From Siphonodentalium dalli (lineage: Eukaryota; Mollusca; Scaphopoda; Gadilida; Siphonodentaliidae): a stretch of DNA of 64,000 bases. The number at the start of each line of letters is the position of its first letter. The first letter of the stretch is position 1. The stretch spans positions 93,426,707 to 93,490,706 of the forward strand of contig CP136067.1 of assembly GCA_032622095.1 (NCBI GenBank), in the 5' to 3' direction. Shown in pieces: positions 22,170-33,439 of this stretch. The notes under the pieces were generated by a model that was given only the letters and a program-made list of their open reading frames with translations, was not told the DNA's origin and made no database searches. The translations under genes were made by a program, and so were the position numbers.

Positions 22170-24960
22170 ACAGCATACAGAGGGTGAATTTGGTGATGCT
22201 AGCCAACCTTGCAGGGTAGTATCATTAGGGAGCATGTCAAAACCTCTTTCGCATATGCGAAAATATTGTCGATAATGTCGAAAAAGTTTTGACGTAATTG
22301 ACGTAATTGTGCAAAAACGAAATGTCGAAAATGACGAAAAATAATGCAATAACGTTGAAAGCGACTGGCCATAAAAGTGCGATAACGTCGAAACCGCAAC
22401 AAACTAAAATGTCGAAAGTTAAATGTCGAAACTTTCGACAACGCTAAAATCGACGTCGAAACATTGACAACAATTCGCTTTTTAAAATGTCGATAGTGAC
22501 GAAAAGTTAAATCGAAAGGATGCGATAAAATTCGCGCATGCGAACTGGCGCTGGGGTAGTGCCTACATAATATGACATATTTACGGGAGAGTGTCTCAGG
22601 TGTGGCACGTAATTAGTTTCACCTGATTACATTGATTGGGAGTGGTAATTGGGACGCTAATTAAATTGCGGTGCACGATTTAACGGGGCTTATAATAAGA
22701 TTATGAACTGAAGACATCCCTCTGTCAATTTAACAAATCGGTGAAATGACTGCATCAGAACACACCAAAAAATCGTCTCACGATGAGCGCAAAACATTAT
22801 GAAATAACACTTGAGTGTTTTAATATTTAACTACAGGCCTGCGTACTCGGTAGTCTGCATTATGTAATTGGGCTAAAATGTTTACATCGGTGACTAATTC
22901 ACAGTACTTCATGGTCCCGTGAATGAAATGACTGCATAGTTCGCTGTGAATTAAGGGGGAGATCAAGTGACCAATTTGTAATGGGGAATTCCATGTAAAT
23001 CTGCGGAGCAAAAGTTACAGAGTTGCACATACTTCTGATGGTGACTTGAGTTGGTATTGGAAACAACAGGTATTTGTCTGGCGAATCCGCTTGTGACCAG
23101 TTCCATTATAATGTTGGTGTATTTATTTTTGAATTTTATATTGATTTTTCAAATGTATAGGTCATGTGATGTAATTTACATAGAAATATTCTCAAAATTT
23201 ACTTATTGCAAAATTGTATAATTTACCTAGCGCGCACCTGCCAGTTAAATGTTATGACTGTTCAATGATGTGCCTGCTTTGGTTTCCGGACAACTGCTCC
23301 ATACATAACTTTTGCTCCGGAGATTTGCATGGAAATCCCCATTCGATATTGGTCACTTGTCCTCCCCTTAATAGTTGTGACGTACCGTGGGAATATTTTT
23401 CACATTCAACCAATCAACAACCACAATGAGAAGCCGCTGTTGAATCTAAACAAATCACCCAGCGGAAAACTTAAACATTAACATAACTTATTTTGTTCAT
23501 GTTTATTTATTTGATCTTGAAGTCGGCATGAAGTAAACACTATAGTATAACTTAAATTGGGGAAATTAGTTGTACCATTATACAAAAATGCCGATTAATA
23601 AACGCAAATCCGATTCATTTACTTAGTATTATCACGTGCATATTATTTGCCCCACGATTCGACGGCTCAACATAGCGGGTCGGCGGATCTAATCACCCCT
23701 CTCGGAATACGTAAACAAACATAAATATAGACGGAAGAAATTCATGTTATTGTTAACTAAAATCTAAACTATTTTAAATAGGAATAAATATCCATAACAA
23801 TTAGTTTCCGCATGTCACATATATCTATTTTTCATGGGTGACCAGATCAAGATCCGTCGATTTTTATTTAACCACTTGAACATTTGACTTTTTGAGTCTT
23901 GCCCGCGAACTTGAAAAATGGAAAATAGTTTAGTCATTGTAATTTGTATATCAGTTATCACGACGTCTCTAGTTTCGTTTCAAGAAATTGTGTCACATTC
24001 TAGCGAGACAATAATTAGAGGAATAATGATGTATTCGCCGGGAATGTACATTGCGAATGTATTGGCGGTCAAATTCACTTGATCAGTGAAACAACAAGCG
24101 AAATGTTAGCATTGTTGTTGCTTTGTTGATTGTGGCAACCAAGTTACTGAAGTGGGCTGTTGACAAGGCTGTTACCTGTTACACCCACGGAAATCACGTT
24201 ATTTTTGGTCAGAGACTGTATGTTGCTGAATGAGTGAATGAAATAAAATCTGAAATATTTTAATATTAATTAGCTTAATGTCCGGTATAAGCTTGTTTTT
24301 TTTAAATGTGTATATTATTATATGATGCTTTGCTTATCTGGGATTTTTCTATCAGAAAGTTGATAATAAAGATGTAGGGTTTTGATGTTGGAATCACTCA
24401 TTGGGTGCATTATGAAATGTTGTATGGTTAAGTGAGCCGTTTTCATGCCATTACCAAAGCCCAACACCATATCCCATTCGTTCTTCGATTCGATATACAA
24501 TGAGTCTACTATACAGTTTACTTTTAACACTGCAAGACACCGACATCTTACTGTTCGCGACACATTCGTATAAAACTGCGACCATGATGAAACACAAAGT
24601 GTGTTGCAGATCATATCGACACCACAGGCAATATTGACGGAAACAAAACTGCGATCTTGATGAAAACAAACACTGCGAAAATATGTCGAAACAAAACGGC
24701 GAAAATGTTGAGCAAAACTCGGAAACTGTCGAAACAAAACTGTGATAATTGCGAAAACATCGGACCAAGACGGCGAAAATGACGAAAACGTACAACGTTA
24801 CGGCGTGCGATAATGCCGAAAAAACTCCGATAATGTCGAAAAAAACAACGTCAATGACGCCACAATTTTTGCATTTTTTTCGCATATGCGAAAGAGGTTT
24901 TGACATGCTCCCTTAATTTCACCCTTTGGAGACCTCATTGTGCTAATTTCAGACACACTA
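22170..24960. mobile_element. Foldback repeat split by a 2.7 kb insertion
   Basis: CAGAGGGTGAATTTGGTGAT ... GGTAGTATCATTA at 22170-22227 continues after the insertion as TTAATTTCACCCTTTGGAGA...CCTCATTGTGC at 24913-24950. The two halves match one hairpin of the GAATGAGGTC family, so this element was the older resident. Confidence 0.75.
22228..24912. mobile_element. 2.7 kb TIR element with GTCGAAA subterminal repeats
   Basis: Ends GGGAGCATGTCAAAACCTCT and its exact complement extend about 35 bases (to TTTCGCATATGCGAAA), flanked by TTA on both sides. A TTA duplication and GGG start fit PIF/Harbinger-type elements. Many GTCGAAA, TGACGAAAA and GCGATAA motifs fill the first and last 300 bases on the same strand. 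Inverted partners also occur inside (22870-23010 against 23300-23430). There is no transposase frame; the minus frames at 24318-24906 arise from the motif repeats. Confidence 0.75.
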
Positions 24961-25015
24961 GTTACATCCAGGATTAGAACTTACTTTTCATGAGGTGTTT
25001 ATAATATTTTTGCAG

Positions 25016-25269
25016 GAGGATATTACATTTACACTGAATCGTCAGTCAAACGCAAAGGACAGAAAGCACAACTTATGAGTCCTTCCCAATCGAGGGGTGC
25101 TAAATGCCTGACATTCTATACCCACATGTACGGCAGCAACATCGGCACCCTCAACATCTACCTCAAAAACAAACCCACTTTGGTCAACCCCATCTGGACA
25201 AGGACAGGTTCACAAGGGAATCAATGGCGACAAGTACAAATTAACATCAACATGAATTCACAATACAAC
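25016..25269 (+). CDS. MAM domain 2, exon B
   Basis: Acceptor tttttgcag/GA, donor AAC/gtaagt; phase 1-0. Encodes (R)GYYIYTESSVKRKGQKAQLM, third Cys in AKCLTFYTHMYG, IGTLNIYLKN, NPIWTRTGSQGNQW and VQININMNSQYN. Its last ~30 bases and donor are copied downstream. Confidence 0.93.
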
Positions 25270-25640
25270 GTAAGTACAAAAATGCTCAACTCTTACTTAA
25301 TTTCAGCCCAATTATTTCTCATATCAAAAGCGTCCTCATTAAAGCCCAAGTCAACATCAACATGAATTCACAATACAACGTAATTACAAAAACGCTCAAC
25401 TCTTATTTAATGTCAGCCCAATTATTTCTCTTATCAAAAGCATCCTTATTAAAGCCCAGACCGACATCAGAATGAATTCACAATACAATGTGAATCAGCC
25501 CAATATTTGCATCTTATGAGTTGTTATCATTAAAGCCCAGATCAACGTCAGAATGGATTCACAAACAATGTAAATCAGCCAAATGTTTTTATCTAATGAG
25601 TTGTTATCATTGAAAAGCCCAGATCAAATGGTAAGTGAAT
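25235..25640 (+). repeat. Array copying the end of exon B and its donor
   Basis: After the real donor at 25270, the stretch CAACATGAATTCACAATACA + donor recurs with period 110: decoy donors GTAATT at 25380, GTGAAT at 25490 and GTAAAT near 25570, and a last partial copy ending GGTAAGTG near 25632. Filler between copies (AAAGCCCAG..., CAGCCCAATTATTT) is also repeated. Divergence from the exon grows downstream. Confidence 0.8.
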
Positions 25641-25757
25641 GCTAAGAATTCCATCTCTTGGTCTCGAATACTAAACGATTGTGAATAAGTTAATACTTAT
25701 GAAGTCTTTCTCCTTGGTAAGGGAATCTGTTTATATCTTGTGAATGTTATCTTGGAG

Positions 25758-26037
25758 ATTGTGATAGAATGACTGTCATCGGTGGAACTATCCATGTCAA
25801 CATAGTTGTTTCTGTCACATATTGAAATTGTTATATATTTTAATTCCACAGATTGTGATAAAAGGTGTCATTGGAGGAGGTTTCCATGGCAACATAATTG
25901 TTTCTGTTTCATATTGAAATCGTTATATATATTTAATTCCACAGATTGTGATAAAAGGTGTCATTGGAGGAGGTTTCCATGGCAACATAATTGTTTCTGT
26001 TTCATATTGAAATCGTTATATATATTTAATTCCACAG
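25758..26037 (+). repeat. Array of decoy acceptors with exon C start
   Basis: Units of 93-94 bp precede the real exon at 26038. Copies of ATTGTGATAGAAGGTGTCAT start at 25758 (degenerate, no acceptor), 25852 and 25945, the last two preceded by TTCCACAG. They follow about 45 bases of exon (to GGAGGAGGTTTCCATGGC) and then run into TTGTTTCTGTTTCATATTGA. Reading on from a decoy leads to a stop within about 30 codons. Confidence 0.85.
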
Positions 26038-26122
26038 ATTGTGATAGAAGGTGTCATCGGAGGAGGTGTCCATGGCGACATAGCTATTGATGATGTCGTG
26101 CTAACAAACTCTGCATGCTCAG
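26038..26122 (+). CDS. MAM domain 2, exon C
   Basis: Acceptor attccacag/ATT, donor g/gtattt; phase 0-1. Encodes IVIEGVIGGGVHGDIAIDD then VVLTNSACSG. At 85 bases it is a little shorter than other C exons. The fourth Cys is present. The three preceding tandem copies make the real exon recognisable only because it alone continues into DIAIDD and a donor. Confidence 0.92.
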
Positions 26123-26224
26123 GTATTTATATATATAGATAATACGGATAGAATATATGTCTGAAAAACAAATTCACACCATGAGTGTAAAGACATATAC
26201 TAAATTTATTGTCACAACATGTAA

Positions 26225-26595
26225 CTGTTGGCCTTTAAGACATATTATGGACTTGTTCAGGCGCATGAAAGTTAGTATTCATGCGCTATGCCAACTGGAG
26301 CAATATAGCATTCTACTAACATAGCCTAAATCTCTAACAAAACAACTGTCCCACTCAATAGAAAACATTATCTGAACTATGCGCAAATAAATGTTTACTT
26401 CAATCCGGGATGCAAATATCGGCGATAAAGTAACAAAAATCATTTTGCCACCGAGATTCACTGCATTCAATTAATATGTGATAATGACAATTGTGGTGTC
26501 AATTTGGATGTGATATTTGCAAAAATAACTACTTTGAGCAAGATTATTCTTCATTTCTATTTGATCACCCTACTGGAGTGTTTCACTTCACTTTA
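26225..26595. repeat. Dispersed repeat, copy 1
   Basis: Shares AGACATATTATGGAC, CTATGCCAACTGGAG, TTCTACTAACAT, GCAAATAT(C/T)GGCGATAAA and GAGTGTTTCAC with 30150-30515. A reverse-oriented relative lies at 47035-47330. The overlapping minus frame is not a gene. Confidence 0.65.
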
Positions 26596-29017
26596 AAAAA
26601 AAGTTTTTTTCAATATCTTTCAATTATTCCAATTATGTCAACAATGTAATGCCCATCCCAAAGTGTTACCCCCAATGCACCAAATTTTTTTTTTCAAAAG
26701 TGATGAGGGAGGCAGGTATATGTTATTATTATTTATTTCAAATTTTTCATATGAGGGAGGCAGGTTTTTGTTTTTTATAATTTTATTTTAATGATACCGT
26801 GTAACAAAACACTTCTTATTCAAATTTATCATATAACATGGAAAGCCTTAGGTGGTGGACAGAGTACATGCAGCTAAATGATAACAGGTCTGAAATGGGA
26901 AAGTATCTGAAAATCTGAAACTATATTCCATTTGGGAAGGAATTTATATATGCAATTAGAAATGATATAGAAGCAGACAAATTTTATTATTTTTTAATTT
27001 TTGGGGTCATTATACCCAATGAAATGTTCAAACATTTTTGATAAAGAGCATGCCTTTTGAAATCCAAGTGTTCTCATTTCATTGAAACACACAAAGTCTC
27101 TCGATAAATCATCTCTTCTTGGTTTGCTGTAACAGTTGTATGTTGGAAATGTGGTACTTTCCTTCTTCATTAGAATAGAAGTTCAAAAGTGTTTATTTTT
27201 AATACATGAATCACGGCATAATTTGGAACTGTAACATCAATGTCATCCTTTTTTATAATTATTTCGAGTTGTATGTATCGACCGAACATCCGAACGTTGT
27301 TGCAACATCAGAGGCATTTAACTGTTCATCAACACAATAAAAATCCGATGTTTTCAATTTTGAAACGCGAACTTGAAACAGTGTGAAAAGTGATTTCAGA
27401 TTTGTTCGCCTGAGTTTCCTCTCGTTATTCAGTAAGAATTATCCGTTTGTTTTCGTCAATAACTTTCTCCCGAAGGAATTGAAAAGAATGTGTATTAGGG
27501 CATGGTATAACTGTCCATGGTACAAGGTGTTGAAGATGTACTCCCAGCTTCTTTCCAAACACGGCAACATTTATTAGTTACGAGTGTGGCTATTTTTCAT
27601 ACCGGAAACAACGAGGAGGTGCGCTCGATCTCGCAACCCGGAATCCGGTGTACTTTTACCACCAAAGAGGCATAACTCTATATACTTACATTGCTTTCAT
27701 CCTGCCAATCTCAAACAGTGAACATTGGGAACGCGCGGTAGGGTAGTAAGCTTATTATAAGCCGGCGATAAAAAGTGCCAATGCGCACAGTTTTTTAAGA
27801 CGCGGCGGTCCTTGAGAAACGAAGTTGCATTTTTATGTGGCCTAAATACAGTGTATAAAGAAACAATCAACTCTTTCACAACCATTTTATCTTTATTTGG
27901 AATAATTCAGCTGTAAGATGTAGGGACATAGCCACAATTTAAGTCATATCATTATCAATATTGTTGCATCGCAACTTGCGAATCCAGTTAAATCGAGCCC
28001 TGATAATGAGAACACCTCAAATTATTTGAATTTTATGCATGTTATTATTATTATTGAAGTCATGTGACTGATGTAACCCAATGAGCACAACATGTCATAA
28101 CTGTTAACTAGGCTCCTATATATTTTTTTACTTTCAAACTGAATATCGAATCGAATAACATTAATATTAGCGAATAGAAATCGAATATCAAATTGAATAT
28201 AATCAATGATCGATCATTGCAAGCAAACTGAGTTAACTCATAACTAAGCGTAATTTCAAATGGGTAAACTCAAATTTATCGCACAGGCAACTGTCAAATG
28301 ATAGCATGTATCAACGGGAAATAGTGACTTCTTGAAAAACGGTGATTTAAAAAAAACTGTAAATCAATAAAAAATTGTCCCAGCAATGGGATCGTTGCCA
28401 ACCGAATTAACCGATATGCTAGTCGTGGTAAACTGCCTGATATCTGATACATGCAAATTATTGTGGCCAGCAGCTATGTCTGGAATTGTGACATCTGAAT
28501 ATTGGGAATGGAAATAATGCACTTTTATGGTGTAGAAAACGGGGAGGGTAGGCATCGTGGGGTTGTGGGGAAGTGACAAGCAGGTAGTAGTGTGATTGAC
28601 AGTGATTCTGTATGAAATATATTGTATTGTAACTCAAGTTAAACAAAATGCTATAAAGTTTGTAAAACAAGTTGCATTGTATTGTTGAAAATACGTGCTC
28701 GGAAAACTTCTCATACGCATCGGATCTCCAAGCGACTATTTTTAGATTTGCAAATTACGGAATTGGACAGGGCTCACGCGACAGCTGTCATTTTAAGAGT
28801 ATAACTGTGTAAATATATTACGTATGCGGCATGCTGACGTTCCAGACTTCCCAATAATAAGACGGCAGCAATCAATGCAGAACACATTGCACAATCATGC
28901 CTGCCTGACTGATCCACTAAATAATGTTATTATTCAAGTTCAATGACGTCTAAGATTGACTGTCACTGGGATGCAGATTGACATAATTGTGCGAAAACTC
29001 TCTATTCTAATTTATAG
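26596..29017. other. Intron between MAM 2 and MAM 3, no exon seen
   Basis: AT-rich sequence with homopolymer runs near 26690-26800. The frames at 27383-27577 and 27697-27885 show no motif I know. Around 28140-28200 there is an ATCGAAT-rich run. No repeat family from elsewhere in the window was recognised here. Confidence 0.45.
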
Positions 29018-29218
29018 GAACAACACCAACTTCAGCTCCCGGAAAAACAACGCTTCAGCCGTCTTCATCATCAAGATTGTGTACTTTTGAGAGGAAAATG
29101 TGCGGCTACACCCAGGATTCAACAGATTCGCCACATTATGATTGGTCATTTGGAAGTGGAGCGACACAGTCATCACAGACGGGACCAAGTAATGATCACA
29201 CCTATCAAACAGCAAGAG
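29018..29218 (+). CDS. Linker plus MAM domain 3, exon A
   Basis: Acceptor aatttatag/GA, donor g/gtacat; phase 1-1. The first ~20 codons are a Thr/Ser/Pro linker (TTPTSAPGKTTLQPSSSSR), fused in the same exon with the MAM start: LCTFERKMCGYTQDSTDSPH, YDWSFGSGATQSSQTGPS, NDHTYQTARG. So a separate linker exon is not always used. Confidence 0.93.
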
Positions 29219-29540
29219 GTACATCTTTATACAATTATTGCATTGTTTCAAGTGATCATGTCATGAATCTCTGCTCTGGCTAACGCCCATAAAGATCATA
29301 TTCCACCAGTACATAACCTGGGAACTTTTAGAAGTTTTGACAGGGAACCTTATAAAGTCGAAAAAATAATGTTGGGAATGTATTTTTTAGTTATTACCTA
29401 TACCTTAATAATGTACTTCACTCTAGGTAAAGGTCTCAACTAGAAAATTAAGTGACTTTGGGAGCAATTTTGCTTTGCGTTGCTTACAATTATGAAATTT
29501 CTCCTGGGTAATTAATTCAATGTTTATTGCAATATAGGCT

Positions 29541-30050
29541 CACAGTCACAAAGCATGCAATCTCGAGCTGCGACCACCCCCTAATGTGCAGTAGATTATT
29601 AAGGAACAAGTATATTCCCTGCCTTGTTTGTTCAATGTTATAAAGGTCCCAGTCAGAATATAAAACAGTTTCCAGGTTTGTTATTACACGCTTGTTCCGA
29701 GAAGTTAAGTGTTATTGATGTTCCTTATTTACAAATCTGTATGGAACGTACGTTCCATATGCGTCTCGTTGACGTAAAATGACGTACATGACGTTCGCCT
29801 CAACCATGAAACTGGAACTATTTAAATAAAAGAATCATAACACATGACAAACACTCCCTGTATGAGCCTAAATAAACCTTCTAATCCTGTATTTTTAATG
29901 CACGGATTCTAGGACACGAAGCTTGTAATAAACACAGGACGACACGATGTGTAAATGGGTTTGTCGATACAGCACGATGTATGTACTTGTGGAATATGAT
30001 CTCTATGGGCATTAGCCAGAGTAGAGATTCATGGCATGATCTATGTTTCA
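29541..30050. repeat. Dispersed repeat with an empty TTAA site
   Basis: Shares ACACGCTTGTTCC, AACCATGAAACTGGAACTAT, AATAAACACAG and GGGTTTGTCGATACAGCA with 51960-52620. The paralogue at 52190 contains a TTAA MITE where this copy reads straight through (CTTGTAATAAACAC at 29922-29935). A third, internally deleted copy lies at 61186-61392. Confidence 0.75.
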
Positions 30051-30149
30051 AGGTGACATGATGATAACCTGAGGAAGTTAACCCTTGGGAATATACAGAA
30101 ACTAAACTAAAAGGAACTATATAAAACATATTTAGGAAGAGATAATCTG

Positions 30150-30515
30150 TCTTTAAAGACATATTATGGACCTGTTTGGGTGCTAGAAACTGATAAGTTA
30201 ATATCCAGGCACTATGCCAACTGGAGGAATGTAGCTTTCTACTAACATCACCGATAATCTCAAGCAAATCGACTTTACCACTTCATAGTAATCATCACCT
30301 GAACGTCACTCAATTGTAAATATTTACTTCTCAATTCAGGACGCAAATATTGGCGATAAACGAGCGAAAACAAATTCGCCATCTAGTCTCGAGTCACTGC
30401 ATTTAATTAATATATGAGAATGACGTTGTGGGTTTTCAATTTGGATATAATATTTGTAAAAATAACTACTTATTATCCATTCTATTTGATCACCATATAC
30501 AGAGTGTTTCACATA
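30150..30515. repeat. Dispersed repeat, copy 2
   Basis: Diverged copy of 26225-26595 in the same orientation, ending AGAGTGTTTCACATAATA. Confidence 0.65.
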
Positions 30516-30602
30516 ATAAATAAGTCTTTATGAAGCATATGAGGATTGTACAAAATATTTCTGATATTTATCAAATGTGATGAAAGAGGAGAAGACTTCA
30601 TA

Positions 30603-30705
30603 TACAGTAATGCCCTAAATAATCGACTCCTTAACCACAGAAGAATTATGAGTAATTTTTCAGGATTTAGTCGGAAATATGGCTTGTTGCCATTCATCGG
30701 AAAGC
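30603..30705. repeat. Left half of a CAGTAATGC palindromic MITE
   Basis: TA-CAGTAATGCCCTAAATAATC through GGCTTGTTGCCATTCATCGG and then AAGCCCTCGGGCTT, after which the right arm is missing. Truncated copy. Confidence 0.75.
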
Positions 30706-30893
30706 CCTCGGGCTTGTTATATGATCCTCGTTTCCATATATTAACACTTCTGTTTTGCATATATGTGTCATCTGTATATTATGTTATTTGTTTGGATTTG
30801 GAAATAAAAATAGGTTTACACGAAGTTGGAAGTTCTAGATCTAATCTTGCCTAATTCTGTTGTTATGACTGAGTTATACTGTATATTTTTCAG

Positions 30894-31048
30894 GGCACTA
30901 TGTTTATATGGAGAGTTCGGCACCTCATACGAGAGGACAGAAAACTCGACTGCTATCTCCAGTTTACCATGACAACCAGGCGATGTGTGTCCAGTTCTAT
31001 TATCATATGTATGGCTCCGGTATGGGCATACTGAATGTGTATGCAAAG
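30894..31048 (+). CDS. MAM domain 3, exon B1
   Basis: Acceptor atttttcag/GG, donor AAG/gtatga; phase 1-0. Encodes (G)HYVYMESSAPHTRGQKTRLL, SPVYHDNQ, third Cys in AMCVQFYYHMYG, SGMGILNVYAK. The B unit is split here after the NVY strand; the rest is in 33256-33366. The last ~55 bases with the donor are copied eight times downstream or in degenerate form. Confidence 0.92.
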
Positions 31049-31535
31049 GTATGACCATGTTTAGTTCTGCTACTATATGTATGGCTCTGGTATGGGCACG
31101 CTGAACGTGTATGTAAAGGTATAACCATGTCCAGTTCTACTATCATATGTATGGCCCCGGTATGGGCACACTGAACATGTATGTAAAGTTATAACCATGT
31201 CCAGTTCTATCATATGTATGGCTCTGGTATGGGCACACTGAACGTGTATGTAAAGGTATAACCATGTCCAGTTCTACTATCATATGTATGGCTCAGGTAT
31301 GGGCACACTGAACATGTATGTAAAGTTATAACCATGTCCAGTTCTATCATATGTATGGCTCTGGTATGGGCACACTGAACGTGTATGCAAAGGTATGACC
31401 ATGTTTAGTTCTACTATCATATGTATGGCTCGGGTATGGGCACACTGAACATGTATGTAAAGGTATAACCATGTCCAGTTCTGCTATCATATCATATGTA
31501 TGGCTCAGGTATGGGCACACTGAATGTGTATGTAG
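31049..31535 (+). repeat. Array copying the end of exon B1 and its donor
   Basis: About seven further copies of a 66-70 bp unit: CCAGTTCTA(CTAT)CATATGTATGGCTC then GGTATGGGCACACTGAAC, GTGTATGTAAAG and GTATAACCATG. Decoy donors follow TAAAG or GCAAAG near 31119, 31187, 31256, 31322, 31392, 31461 and 31530. Some keep AAGGTA; others have AAGTTA, which would not be a donor. The frames called across it on either strand are repeat artefacts. Confidence 0.85.
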
Positions 31536-31552
31536 AGATATGATTGTGTTTA

Positions 31553-32125
31553 AGCCTTCAAATATTGTGTCTGTCATTTGCAAAATGAGGTCCTCAGAGG
31601 TTGAAATTAGTGACGCTAACCCTCACAGTGGGCTAGCATCCCCAAATTCACCCTCTGTGGATCTCATTCTGCTTAGGCATCATCTGGGAAGTATCTATAG
31701 TCTCAAATTAACATTGTTTTTTGTGTATTTTTCCTTTCTGTTCAGTTTCTGTACCCCCTAATTAGCAGAAGATAAAATGCTTAATCGAGGTGACTAATGG
31801 GTGAACATCACCAACTTCAACTAGGGACTTCAATCTGATCTTAAGTCTCTCATAGCAATTGAGGCCTAAGCAGATTGAGGTCCGCAGAGTGTGATGCTAG
31901 TCCACTTTGCGGGATAGCGTCACTAAATTCCCCTTCTGGGGAGCTCATTCTGCAAATGGCAGACACACTATTTCAAGGCTTGAAGTGATTGAGGCCTATG
32001 CAGAATGAGGTCCGTAGGGGGTGAATATGATGATGCTAGTCCACTGTGCGGGATAGCGTCACTAAATTCACCCTCTGGGGACCTCATTCTGCAAATAGCA
32101 GACACACTATTTCAAGGCTTGATCA
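31553..32125. mobile_element. Long foldback element (GAATGAGGTC family)
   Basis: Outer ends GCCTTCAAATATTGTGTCTG and CAGACACACTATTTCAAGGC are inverted. Inside are the hairpin pairs at 31585-31670, 31880-31955 and 32005-32095, separated by a unique segment with AGTCTCAAATTAACATTG and CCCCCTAATTAGCAGAAGAT. No coding capacity. Confidence 0.75.
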
Positions 32126-32196
32126 TATTTTAGATCTGTTATCAGATATATGGATGTGGTATATGTTTATGTAAAATTTGGGATCTTTAGGCTGGC

Positions 32197-32385
32197 TACA
32201 ATAATGCCCTAAGTAATCGATTCCTTAACCACAGCAGAATTATGGGTAATTTTTCAGGATTTAGTCGGAAATATGGCCTGTTGCCATTCATCGGCAACAA
32301 GCCATATTTCCGACTAAATCCTGAAAAGTTTAATACCCATAATTCTGCTGTGGTTGAGGAGTAGATTACTTAGGGCATTACTGTA
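32197..32385. mobile_element. Palindromic MITE (CAGTAATGC family)
   Basis: TA-CAATAATGCCCTAAGTAATC to TAGGGCATTACTG-TA. Central ATCGGCAACAAGCC shows a deletion of the loop. Confidence 0.8.
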
Positions 32386-32686
32386 TACAGAAGGCCTACA
32401 AGAATTGCTTGAGCCATCACTCAGGTTAGGCAAAGAAAGTGAAAACATGTTGCTGGAAGTCTGATTGGTAACTCCCGTGACAAAGAAACAAGTTCTGAAT
32501 CTGATCCCAAACTCTCAATGCATTTCTATAGCTCTCTCCTCCCTTTATGTTTCATACAGCTTGACAGTGTTGCTTACTCTGAAAAGTCTAGCCCAAGGTT
32601 ATTTTTTATCAAGTTGAGGTCATATACATTATTGGTGGAGCATTTGAGTTGGAGAAATATATCTGATTGATGGTATAAAGTTATTA

Positions 32687-32833
32687 TACAATGTTGTGTA
32701 CAGTATGTGTTTTTCTTGTACAAGTCCAGGTTGTAGTGAAAAGTAATATTGGACGTCGAGTCCAATATAACTTTTCACCACAACCTGGATGAGTTCAAGA
32801 AAAACACATACTGTACACAACATTGTATAATGA
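32687..32833. repeat. Long imperfect palindrome
   Basis: TTATACAATGTTGTGTACAG at 32687 has its complement at 32814-32833. The arms continue through TATGTGTTTTTCTTG and CAGGTTGTAGTGAAAAGT, with centre ATTGGACGTCGAGTCCAAT. About 70-base arms. Possibly another MITE; no target duplication identified. Confidence 0.7.
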
Positions 32834-33255
32834 CATTTTTATTATCCAGGGCCATCTGTATGTTTATCCAAATAACGTCCTGATAACTTTTATAAAAGTT
32901 ATATTGGACTCGATTTGACTTTTTCCCGGATTATCATGTGACGTCTTTTGCCCAATCAGAAATAGTGTTAGTTAAGAGATGGATAATAATATATTGTGAC
33001 TGACTTTCTTCCATGTTGGAAGTTGCATTCCTGTACTGTTATTCGGCCCGTACTCTTATTGGAATCATCCACCCTGTACTCTTTTTCGGCACCGTATTTT
33101 TATTTGGACCTGGGGAGTAATGGCATTCCAATCCAGTCCAATAAAACAATCAAGACAGAAAACTTGTCTACCTTGTGTTCTGATCATTGAATTTAACTTT
33201 GCAACAATTTATATTGTTTTGTTCTAAATTATATCTAAAACTGAAACCTTTTCAG

Positions 33256-33366
33256 AGTGGAGGTCAGTTGGGCTTGGCTATATTTAAGATCTCTGGTAAC
33301 CAAGGCAACAAATGGATCATTGGTCAAGGAACGATTCCAAGATCGGCTGCTTCTGCTGGATATCAG
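33256..33366 (+). CDS. MAM domain 3, exon B2
   Basis: Acceptor ccttttcag/AGT, donor CAG/gtaagt; phase 0-0. Encodes SGGQLGLAIFKISGNQGNKW then IIGQGTIPRSAASAGYQ, completing the B unit begun at 30894. It has no cysteine, as expected for this part of the fold. Confidence 0.9.
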
Positions 33367-33439
33367 GTAAGTTAGAATTCACTAGGAATTTCAGGTTCCG
33401 TATCATTAGATGTTATTAAGTAAGGAACTCATGTGTATT

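Noticed and set aside
24318-24906. Minus-strand frames of 139 and 151 codons
   Set aside because: They lie in the GTCGAAA-rich end of the 22228-24912 element; their composition (F/S/R/C repeats) follows the DNA motif.
26038-26090. Multiple MAM C exons in a row as a mutually exclusive exon cluster
   Set aside because: The copies at 25852 and 25945 carry an acceptor and only about 45 exon bases, with no donor and early stops, so they are not complete alternative exons.
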